A stretch of DNA of 64,000 nucleotides from positions 62,001-126,000 of the forward strand of contig JAIDUK010000036.1 in assembly GCA_029060215.1 (NCBI GenBank). Direction: 5' to 3'. Source of the DNA: Alistipes sp. (GTDB taxonomy: Bacteria > Bacteroidota > Bacteroidia > Bacteroidales > Rikenellaceae). Made by a program: the position numbers and the translations under genes. Below are positions 1-6,639 of this stretch, in pieces (the stretch's first letter is position 1; each line of letters begins with the position of its first letter). A model generated the notes under the pieces. It saw only the letters and a list, made by a program, of their open reading frames with translations. It had not been told where the DNA came from and made no database searches.

Positions 1-47
1 GCAAGGATGGCGACGACGAACGGAAGTATGAACCCTATTTTTCGCAT
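1..47 (-). CDS. 5' fragment of an exported or membrane protein (runs off the window)
   Basis: Only the first 15 codons are present, starting at an ATG at 47-45 on the minus strand and reading MRKIGFILPFVVAIL. A positive N-terminus followed by a hydrophobic run fits a signal peptide or membrane anchor. The start overlaps the end of folK by 13 bp, so the gene is probably the next member of the same operon. Nothing more can be said about function. Confidence 0.5.
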   Translation of the reverse strand, partial: MRKIGFILPFVVAIL

Positions 48-553
48 GGCTGAACGGATGACTGGGCGGCCCGCAAGGCATCGAGCAACTGACCGACGGT
101 GAGCCCCGAAACGGGATGCCGGCGGGAACGCATGATCTCGCAGAGGGGCACGAGGGCGAACTCGCGCTCGGCCAACCGGGGATGGGGCACGCAAAGGCGC
201 TCGCTATGGATGACGGCATCGTCGTAGAAGAGGATGTCGATGTCGATGGGCCTTGAGACGTAAGCAGCCCCGGTACGCGCCTTCTCGAGGGTCTCGGCGG
301 CGCGGTTGCGGCCGAGCTCGGACTCGATCCGCTGCACGGCGTCGAGCACCTCCTCGGGCGAGAGGTCGGTGTCGACCTCGAGCGCCTGATTGGAAAAACG
401 CCCGCCGCCGTCGAAGCCCCACGGCTCGCTTTGGTAACGATGCGAACAATGCAACACGGCCCCGACGCGGGCGTTGACGAGCTGCTGCGCCGACTGGAGG
501 GTACGCTTGACGTCCCCGATATTGCCGCCTAAGAGAAGAACCGCACGTGCCAT
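35..553 (-). CDS. folK: 2-amino-4-hydroxy-6-hydroxymethyldihydropteridine pyrophosphokinase
   Basis: HPPK transfers pyrophosphate from ATP to 6-hydroxymethyl-7,8-dihydropterin in cytosolic folate synthesis. The 172-residue protein is close to the usual 160-180. It shows the N-terminal GGNIGD loop (residues 9-14), the metal and substrate motif RPIDIDILFYD (101-111, paired Asp for Mg) and PHPRLAEREFALVPL (123-137). It lies 3 bp downstream of holB and overlaps the next gene, so it is part of a minus-strand operon of flippase, holB, folK and an exported protein. No other folate gene is nearby. The family call is secure. Confidence 0.95.
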   Translation of the reverse strand: MARAVLLLGGNIGDVKRTLQSAQQLVNARVGAVLHCSHRYQSEPWGFDGGGRFSNQALEVDTDLSPEEVLDAVQRIESELGRNRAAETLEKARTGAAYVSRPIDIDILFYDDAVIHSERLCVPHPRLAEREFALVPLCEIMRSRRHPVSGLTVGQLLDALRAAQSSVQPCEK

Positions 554-556
554 AGA

Positions 557-1702
557 CTACAGATGCTTTATGAGTTTGCTCACCGCGAGGGCGAAATGGG
601 TGAAGACGATGGCGGGGTTGCCGTTCTGCGACAACTGTGCCGCGGCGCTCTCGATCTGCGCGATGAGCGGCTCGATGTTGAGCGGCCCGACGAAGGGAGC
701 GAACTTGGAACAAAAAGCCAACTCCTCGCCCCAAATATAACCGATTTCGGGGATCCCGGCATGGAGCATGAAACTTTCGCGCAACAACCGTGCGGCATCG
801 GAGAGGAAAACCCGCTGCTGCTCGCGCGAAAGCTGGGCGGCCTCCTCGGCCCAAGCGACGAGCTCGAGATGCTTGTCGTTGTAACTCAACCGCATCAACG
901 CACAGAACAACTCGAAATTCTCGTGCCGCAAAGCATCGTTCTCCCCGGCGGCCAGATGCTGCAACTCCAACAAACTGCCGCCTGCCAACCGGGCCATGCT
1001 ATGCGCCTGCACGGGGTCGGCGACGCCGCACTCCGCGGCAGCGCGCTCCAACACCTCGGGGGCGATGCGCGGCACGGCGACCTCCTGCGTACGCGAGAGA
1101 ATGGTGGGCAGCAACCGGTCGGGCCGCTCGGAGACGAGGATGAAGAGGGTACGCTCCCACGGCTCCTCGAGAATCTTGAGAATCTTGTTGGCGGCCTCCT
1201 CGTTCATGGCCTCGGGAAGCCATACGAGCATGGTCTTGTAATCGGCCTCGAAACTCTTGAAGGAGAGCTTGCGGATGATCTCGTCGGCCTCGCGGGCGGA
1301 GATCATCCCCTTGAGCGTCTTGCCCAGATCGAGCCGGTCGTACCAATCCTGCGGCGAAAAGTAACCCCGGCGCTCGGCGAACAACTCGCGGAAACGGGGC
1401 AGAAACTCGTCGCTCAACATGACCTCGCCCGACTTCTTGCCCTGCTTGTTGACGGGAAAGACGAGGTGGAAGTCGGGGTGGGCCAAAGCAGCGACCTGCC
1501 TGCAATCGGGACACTCGCCGCACGAATCGCCGTCGTGGCGATGGCGGCAACAAAGATACTGGACGTAGGCGACGGCCAAGGCCAACGCCCCGGCCCCGGC
1601 GGCCCCGGTGAAGAGCTGGGCATGGCTGACGCGCCCGGCATCGACCGACCGCGCCAAATGCTGCTTGAGCTCCTCCTGTCCTATGATATCGGCGAAACGC
1701 AT
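557..1702 (-). CDS. holB: DNA polymerase III subunit delta'
   Basis: This is a clamp-loader subunit that helps load the beta sliding clamp on DNA. The 381-residue protein begins MRFADIIGQEELKQHL, the typical AAA+ clamp-loader entry. A degenerate P-loop (GAAGAGALALA, about residues 33-43) is expected for delta', which does not hydrolyse ATP well. A four-cysteine zinc motif follows (C..DSCGECPDC, about residues 52-67). The KILEEPWERTLFILVSERPDRLLPTILSRTQ stretch carries the sensor and SRC-like region (here SRT). It starts 3 bp after the flippase stop and ends 3 bp before folK, so the genes are translationally coupled. Confidence 0.93.
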   Translation of the reverse strand: MRFADIIGQEELKQHLARSVDAGRVSHAQLFTGAAGAGALALAVAYVQYLCCRHRHDGDSCGECPDCRQVAALAHPDFHLVFPVNKQGKKSGEVMLSDEFLPRFRELFAERRGYFSPQDWYDRLDLGKTLKGMISAREADEIIRKLSFKSFEADYKTMLVWLPEAMNEEAANKILKILEEPWERTLFILVSERPDRLLPTILSRTQEVAVPRIAPEVLERAAAECGVADPVQAHSMARLAGGSLLELQHLAAGENDALRHENFELFCALMRLSYNDKHLELVAWAEEAAQLSREQQRVFLSDAARLLRESFMLHAGIPEIGYIWGEELAFCSKFAPFVGPLNIEPLIAQIESAAAQLSQNGNPAIVFTHFALAVSKLIKHL

Positions 1703-1705
1703 CTG

Positions 1706-3175
1706 TTATCTTTTTCTGAAAACGGACCTTGCCAACGCCCCGACGTCGATGCGCTCGCGCCGGACGAGGTAGGCCGAATAAGCCGCAAACAACACTATAT
1801 TAAACGCATAGGCGACCCACATATTGCCCGCGCTCCGACCGAAGAACTCGGCGACGAAGAACACGGCCAACGCCACGGCGGCGAACTCGCCGATGCGCCC
1901 CCACTCGTAGGGCGTAGGGAAGAAACGCCGGTTGAGCCACCAACTGACGGCGACCATGACGCTCTCGCTGGCCAACCGGGCCCAAGCGGCGCCGAAGTAA
2001 CCCCACAGAGGGATGAACCAACACCCGAACCCAAGCATGGCGAGAAGCCCGGCCCCGGTGACGACGATGGCCAACGAAGTACGCTCCTCGCGCTTGTACC
2101 AAAACGACAGGTTGAGCCACACGCCGGTGAGGACGTTGGCCCCGAGGACGACGGGCAGGATGAAGATCCCCTCGCGGAAATCGCGCCCGACGATCAGAGC
2201 GAAGAAATCGCGGAACAAAGCGATGCCGAGGAAGATGAGCATCGACGCCATGACGTAGTACTTCAAAGCGGCGGCGTTCATCCGCACGAAATCGGACTTC
2301 CGGAAATTGGAGAGGAAGAAAGGCTCGGCAGCGAGGCGGTACATCTGGTAGAAGAGCATCATGACGACGGCGATCTTGGTGATGGCCCCGTAGACGCCCA
2401 ACTGCGCCATGGCCCCCGAGGGGACGAGGTACTTGATCAACTGCCGGTCGATGAACTCGTTGGCCGTACCGGCGAGCCCGCCGACGAGCAACGGCAGGGA
2501 ATAGGCGAAGATGACGGCGAGCAACGCCCGGTCGATGCGGGGCACGGTGCGGTTGACGGTGGCGAGGACGACGCACCAAGTGACGACGCTGGCGGCGAGG
2601 TTGGCGACGAAGACCCACCCGACCCCGAACTCGGAAGCGAAGAACCCGGCGGCCCCGAAAACGAAAGCGAGCACGACGTTGAGCACGACGTTCAGAGCCT
2701 TGATGCCGACGAAGGTGAGCGACCGCCCCTGCTCGCGGAGCCGCGAAAAGGGGATGCAGCTCCAGACGTCGAACAAGATGATGGCCCCGACCCAGACGAC
2801 ATACTCGGGATGGGCGGCGTAGGCCGCACCCATACCGCGGGAAAGGGCGCCGCGGAACCCGACGACGAGCACGAAGAAGACCGCCGCGGCCAACGAAGTG
2901 ACCCCCCACGTAGTGGCGAACAAACGCCGCTTGGCCGCCGCGACATCGCCCCCGGCCTGATCGGCGCGGGCGGAAAAACGGAAGTAGCTGGACTCCATGC
3001 CCATGGTCAGGAGCGTGAGCGCCAAGGGGATGAGGGCGTAGACGTCGGTGACGATGCCGTAGGTCTCCTGCCCGAAGATACGGGTATAGTAGGGCGTGAG
3101 CAGATAGCTCAGGAACCGCACCACGATGGTGCTGATGCCGTAGACGGCGGTTTGTTTGGCCAACTTTTCGAGCAT
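1706..3175 (-). CDS. Oligosaccharide flippase / polysaccharide biosynthesis membrane protein (MOP superfamily)
   Basis: A 489-residue polytopic inner-membrane protein with roughly 12-14 hydrophobic segments. It starts MLEKLAKQTAVYGIST and carries the TPYYTRIFGQETYGI segment common in Wzx-like lipid-linked oligosaccharide flippases. Members of this superfamily move undecaprenyl-linked sugar units across the inner membrane. No glycosyltransferases or polysaccharide genes lie nearby, so the substrate cannot be named. The sequence directly upstream holds a repeat-borne promoter that probably drives this gene with holB and folK. A lipid II flippase role is possible in principle but is not supported by anything seen here. 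Confidence 0.85.
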   Translation of the reverse strand: MLEKLAKQTAVYGISTIVVRFLSYLLTPYYTRIFGQETYGIVTDVYALIPLALTLLTMGMESSYFRFSARADQAGGDVAAAKRRLFATTWGVTSLAAAVFFVLVVGFRGALSRGMGAAYAAHPEYVVWVGAIILFDVWSCIPFSRLREQGRSLTFVGIKALNVVLNVVLAFVFGAAGFFASEFGVGWVFVANLAASVVTWCVVLATVNRTVPRIDRALLAVIFAYSLPLLVGGLAGTANEFIDRQLIKYLVPSGAMAQLGVYGAITKIAVVMMLFYQMYRLAAEPFFLSNFRKSDFVRMNAAALKYYVMASMLIFLGIALFRDFFALIVGRDFREGIFILPVVLGANVLTGVWLNLSFWYKREERTSLAIVVTGAGLLAMLGFGCWFIPLWGYFGAAWARLASESVMVAVSWWLNRRFFPTPYEWGRIGEFAAVALAVFFVAEFFGRSAGNMWVAYAFNIVLFAAYSAYLVRRERIDVGALARSVFRKR

Positions 3176-3193
3176 GGAGAACGGTTAACTTGG

Positions 3194-3225
3194 CAAAGAT
3201 ACGAATAAGCGAGAGCAAAAGCAAG
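3194..3225 (-). promoter_or_regulatory. Promoter for flippase-holB-folK operon
   Basis: Read on the minus strand, TATCTTTG (3201-3194) matches the Bacteroidetes -7 element TAnnTTTG. CTTG at 3225-3222 lies 20 bp upstream, one base off the -33 TTTG. It sits 19 bp before the flippase ATG and inside the first copy of a 51-bp repeat. Confidence 0.6.
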
Positions 3226-3245
3226 CTCGCTTGCATTTTGCCGAG
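3195..3245. repeat. 51-bp direct repeat, copy 1
   Basis: Identical over 51 bp to 3335-3385. It begins aaagatacgaataagcgag and ends cattttgccgag, and contains the small inverted repeat gcaag-ctcg-cttgc. The left end carries the -7 box of the flippase promoter. Confidence 0.9.
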
Positions 3246-3334
3246 CGGGAGTATCTTCGGCGAAGCCAAAGTGCGCAAGTCGAGTGCAATGCCAAATTTA
3301 TTTGAGCATTGCTGAGACGCAGCCTATATTCTGT

Positions 3335-3385
3335 AAAGATACGAATAAGCGAGAGCAAAAGCAAGCTCGCTTGCATTTTGCCGAG
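3335..3385. repeat. 51-bp direct repeat, copy 2
   Basis: Exact copy of 3195-3245, placed 140 bp away in the same orientation. Here the -7-like box reads TATCTTTA because the base outside the repeat differs, so it is probably a weaker promoter or none. Confidence 0.9.
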
Positions 3386-3555
3386 ACGGAATATCTTCAG
3401 GTAACAACGACATGTCATGTTGAGCGATAGCGAAACATCTGTGCAGTCAAACGATATAGATTCTTCGCTGTGCTCAGAATGACAAACTGTGCTCAGAATG
3501 ACAAAAAGAGGTCGATCGACTTCGCCGCGCTCGTATCCCTTCTCCTTGCACGGCG

Positions 3556-3595
3556 TAGCCTGCAAGCAGTCTCTGCCCATGCTTTGTTCATCGGT
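3556..3595 (+). repeat. Dispersed 40-bp intergenic repeat, copy A
   Basis: Begins tagcctgcaagcagtctctg. The reverse complement of 40817-40856 matches it at 36 of 40 positions. Both copies lie in non-coding DNA next to T/C-rich arrays, so they look like members of one intergenic repeat family. Confidence 0.75.
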
Positions 3596-3735
3596 CCCTC
3601 ACGTTCGTTCGGGAATAAAGAAGAGCTTCGGAACGGCAATATCGACCTTTCACTTCAAACGAGAGGTTCTTCGTCGGTCTTGCGACTTCCTCGAAATAAC
3701 AAAGAAAAAGCACGAAACGGCAAAAACCTTTCGCT

Positions 3736-3788
3736 TTGCACCTTTCACCTTTCACTTTTAACTTTCCACCTTTCCCTTTTCACTTTGG
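3736..3788 (+). repeat. T/C-rich (cctttcac/cttttcac) array
   Basis: Degenerate tandem 7-8-mers of the type ctttcac and cttttcac. Related arrays occur at 10078-10134, 17131-17237, 40766-40795 and 40977-41028, always between genes. Confidence 0.7.
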
Positions 3789-3789
3789 C

Positions 3790-4773
3790 TTAAAGCCACT
3801 TCTTGAAACGGAAATACCAGATGGTGAGGCCCGAACAAAAGATCATGAGGGCGATGGCGAAGAGATAGCCGACGGGCACGACCCACCCGTTGGGCAAGGT
3901 GAAATGCCAGTCGAGCTCGGGCATGTACTTGAAATTCATGCCGTAGATAGAAGCGATGAGCGTAGCGGGCAGGAAGATGACGGCCGCCACGGAAAAGATC
4001 TTGACGATCTCGTTCTGCTCGATGTTGATCAGACCCAATGCGGCGTCCTGAATGTAATCGAGACGCTGGAACGAGAAATCGGCATGGTTGATGAGCGAAT
4101 TGACGTCCTTGATCATCAGCTGCAACCGAGGGTAGATGTCGTTGGGGAAACGCTCGGAACGCAAGATGCCGGACAACACGCGCTGGCGGTCGAAGATATT
4201 CTCGCGCAACGACATGGTACTCTCCTGCAAGGCGCTGATGCGGTGCAGGACCTCCTTGTCGATGGAATCCTCGGAATTGATGGCCTTGGAGAGCGCGGCG
4301 ACCTGCTTGGAGACCAGCTCGACCATGTCGGCGTCGAAGTCGATGCGCACCTCCAAGAGCGAAATGAAGAGGTGGTAACCGGTGGAATAACTGCGGTAGT
4401 TCATCTGCAACCGCTTCTCGGTCTCGCGGAACGTGCGTGACTCGGCCCCGCGCACCGAGACGAGCACCCCCTCGTTGGAGATGATGAACGACACGGGCTC
4501 GACGACGAACGAATCGCCGGTGGGAACGAAGAAATTGGAATTGGAGACGATGGCGTTCTCGCTCTCGGAATACTTGGAGGTGGACTCGATCTCCTCGACC
4601 TGCTGCTTGGTCTGGAGGCTGATCTCCATGAAATTCTCGACGGCCTTCTGCTCCTTGATGGTGGGGAGCAGCATGTCGATCCACAGGATGTCGTCGTAAC
4701 CCAACTCGTCGAAGAGCCGGGTGTCGGCGTTGCGGATGATCTTGTTGTATTGCTTGAGGTAGATGGTAATCAT
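3790..4773 (-). CDS. corA: CorA-family magnesium/divalent cation transporter
   Basis: CorA forms a pentameric inner-membrane channel for Mg2+ (sometimes Co2+ or Ni2+). The 327-residue protein has a long cytoplasmic domain, two C-terminal membrane helices and the signature GMN in SIYGMNFKY between them, ending in the short basic tail YFRFKKWL. I start at the ATG at 4773 (MITIYLKQYN). Upstream in-frame sequence exists, but it is arginine- and proline-rich and does not resemble the family. The promoter is unclear: a TAnnTTTG match at 5242-5235 lies more than 450 bp upstream. The loop acidic residues (MPELDW) after GMN fit CorA better than ZntB, but metal preference cannot be read with certainty. 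Confidence 0.9.
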   Translation of the reverse strand: MITIYLKQYNKIIRNADTRLFDELGYDDILWIDMLLPTIKEQKAVENFMEISLQTKQQVEEIESTSKYSESENAIVSNSNFFVPTGDSFVVEPVSFIISNEGVLVSVRGAESRTFRETEKRLQMNYRSYSTGYHLFISLLEVRIDFDADMVELVSKQVAALSKAINSEDSIDKEVLHRISALQESTMSLRENIFDRQRVLSGILRSERFPNDIYPRLQLMIKDVNSLINHADFSFQRLDYIQDAALGLINIEQNEIVKIFSVAAVIFLPATLIASIYGMNFKYMPELDWHFTLPNGWVVPVGYLFAIALMIFCSGLTIWYFRFKKWL

Positions 4774-5294
4774 TGGGAAAGGGCTCTCTGAAAGGTTCGT
4801 GTTCGTGCCGGTTGTCCGGCCTCGGGCGAAACCCCGGCGAACCGGGCGCCGCACGCGGCTCAACGGAAACCCAACGGAATCCGCGGAAAGAGAACGGAGC
4901 GCACGGCCCGCAGAACTCTTCAGCCGGGATTGGCCCGCGGAACCGCCTTCAGACCGCAATCCCAACGCTTGCGCAACGCCTGCCGCCGCTGCCGGCCGAA
5001 CAAGGCATCGCGATGCCCCGACGCACACGCAGAAGCCACCCGCGCAGAAAACGCGAGGGCGGAAAAACGGCGGACGGCAAAGAGAGGGAAAAACAACGGT
5101 CGGACGGCACGCAGGCTACCTGCATGCCGGGCGCCGCAAAGCGACGGCATCGTGCCGGAACACGACGCAAGGGCTATACGCGGAACTATGACCATCGTCC
5201 ATAGGGGGGGGGTAAACAGCGTTGGTTTGTGTGGCAAAGTTATACAAAAATCGGTAGTTTTTTACACGAAACGACCAAAAAACCGCCCGAAAAC

Positions 5295-5326
5295 TTGACA
5301 AAGGGTGCGGCGGCGTTCTATATTTG
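5295..5326 (+). promoter_or_regulatory. Promoter upstream of the phage-type module
   Basis: TTG (5295-5297), 21 bp, then TATATTTG (5319-5326) matches the Bacteroidetes -33/-7 pattern. Transcription would start near 5333, about 330 nt before the first module gene, and read through the DnaA-box-like sites. Confidence 0.55.
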
Positions 5327-5362
5327 CCCTGCGGTCCGACGCGAACCCGGGTGCAAGGAGAG

Positions 5363-5448
5363 TTATCCACAACCACGAACGACTGGTTCTCAGTCTATTG
5401 ATTGCACCGATCAACACTTATCAACAATCTGTCGACGAGTTATCGACA
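5363..5448 (+). promoter_or_regulatory. Cluster of three DnaA-box-like sites
   Basis: TTATCCACA (5363-5371) is the perfect consensus DnaA box. TTATCAACA (5418-5426) and TTATCGACA (5440-5448) each differ by one base. All three have the same orientation, at 55 and 22 bp spacing. They could be a DnaA-binding regulatory or titration site, a relic phage origin or part of an origin. The strand composition does not obviously change here, which argues against the chromosomal oriC. Confidence 0.5.
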
Positions 5449-5664
5449 AAACGGCATCCCGGCGGTCTTCCGACTGCCGGACAGGAGCGCCGCCCCTCGT
5501 CGCGGCGACGCGGCAAACGAACCGGCGCCGCAACCCGCACCGAACCGCACACCCATTCTCCGCACAGCCATTCTCCACGCACCCGACCAGAGCGGACGCG
5601 CCGCCGGCATGCCCGGCCCATCGCACGAACGACCCAAGAATCTTACATCAAACCACCCAGACAA

Positions 5665-6639
5665 ATGCTGACCTTCATCATTCAACCCGGCCCCTGCGCG
5701 GCGGCGGGACAAAGAACCGAATACCGGATTGCGAGCGAACCGGCGCAGACGATAGACATCCGGATAACGGATGCGCAGACGGGCGAACTACTGGGCGCCA
5801 AACGCGTGGCCGACGCAGAGGAAGCGACGGTCGACGTTGCGCCCGTCGTACGGCGCAACATCGAATTCGACCCGCAGCCCGGCAACGTCACGGGATTTCT
5901 GCCGAGCGAAGACCGCACCCGCACGATACGGGTGACGGCGGCGACGCCCGAAGCCCCCGAAAACGAAACCTCGGCCGCGGAATGTCTCTTCTACCCGGCG
6001 AACGAAACCGCGCGACCGCCTGCGCTGCTGACCTCCATGCCCCTGCAACGCCTGCTCGCCCCGGGCGAACGGGACGAACTGACCCTGCTGCACGAAGGGA
6101 CCGCGCGGGCGACGGTGACGGCGACGGGACCCGGCGGAACGACGACGCGAAACTACGCCAGCGGCACCGGCCTGCTGCACCTATTCCGGCTCTGCGCCGA
6201 CGACTTCCCCGAAGCGGAAGAGATCCGCGTAGACCTCGGAGCGGCGGGAACGGTGGTCTACTCGATGACAAGCGTCCCGCACGATGCCTGCCGGCTTGCG
6301 TGGCGAAGCCGCGCCGGATCGCTGGAACACTATACCTTCCCCACCGAACTGTCGACCACGGTGGAAGCGTCGAAAATCCGGGTCTGCGGTCCCGACGGAT
6401 ATTCGACGGCAGGCCTTGCCGCAAGCCGCCTTACCCGCCTGCGCTCGGCCTGCGAAACACGCGCCGCGGCCGAAGCGCTGGCCGAAATCGTCGCCTCGCC
6501 GGAAGTGTGGCGGATCGTCGGCGACGGCTACGACCCGCAAGACGTGGTGACCGACACGGTGCAACTCCAACGTCAGGGGGCGCTGAACGTACTCGAAATC
6601 GAAATCCGCCCCCGGAAAACCGACGGGCCATGCCGATGA
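5665..6639 (+). CDS. Phage-module structural-type protein A (unassigned)
   Basis: 324 residues from the ATG at 5665 (MLTFIIQPGPC); the upstream in-frame extension is proline/arginine-rich and implausible. I do not recognise a named family. The composition suggests a beta-rich, soluble, non-exported protein with no signal peptide or membrane segment. It has an Ala/Thr-rich middle and a C-terminal part with DPQDVVTDTVQLQRQ. The stop overlaps the start of the next gene (ATGA), so the two are coupled. Position and partner suggest a tail-tip or virion accessory protein, but that is inferred only from the capsid and portal genes downstream. Confidence 0.6.
   Translation: MLTFIIQPGPCAAAGQRTEYRIASEPAQTIDIRITDAQTGELLGAKRVADAEEATVDVAPVVRRNIEFDPQPGNVTGFLPSEDRTRTIRVTAATPEAPENETSAAECLFYPANETARPPALLTSMPLQRLLAPGERDELTLLHEGTARATVTATGPGGTTTRNYASGTGLLHLFRLCADDFPEAEEIRVDLGAAGTVVYSMTSVPHDACRLAWRSRAGSLEHYTFPTELSTTVEASKIRVCGPDGYSTAGLAASRLTRLRSACETRAAAEALAEIVASPEVWRIVGDGYDPQDVVTDTVQLQRQGALNVLEIEIRPRKTDGPCR

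Larger units (their letters stand above)
3176..3789. other. Repeat-rich intergenic region, no gene seen
   Basis: This 614-bp gap between flippase and corA holds the two 51-bp repeats and a 19-bp tandem duplication (3468-3486 and 3487-3505, ctgtgctcagaatgacaaa). It also holds a copy of a dispersed element (3413-3440) that recurs inverted at 9993-10020. A 40-bp element (3556-3595) recurs inverted at 40817-40856 with 36 matches. A T/C-rich array of ctttcac-type units fills 3736-3788. The open frames here are short, low-quality and unsupported. Confidence 0.75.
4774..5664. other. Long non-coding region between corA and the phage-type module
   Basis: 4774-5200 is GC-rich with only arginine/proline-rich junk frames. 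A run of nine G (5204-5212) sits beside a minus-strand TAnnTTTG match (5242-5235). A plus-strand promoter lies at 5295-5326, followed by three DnaA-box-like 9-mers at 5363-5448. The plus-strand leader from that promoter to the first module gene would be about 330 nt. I see no gene in it. Confidence 0.6.

Noticed and set aside
563..3208. 881-codon plus-strand frame opposite holB and the flippase
   Set aside because: Antisense shadow of two clear genes; highly charged low-complexity protein caused by codon bias.
4763..5298. Several overlapping frames upstream of corA
   Set aside because: Arg/Pro-rich translations on both strands without any conserved motif; typical of high-GC non-coding DNA.
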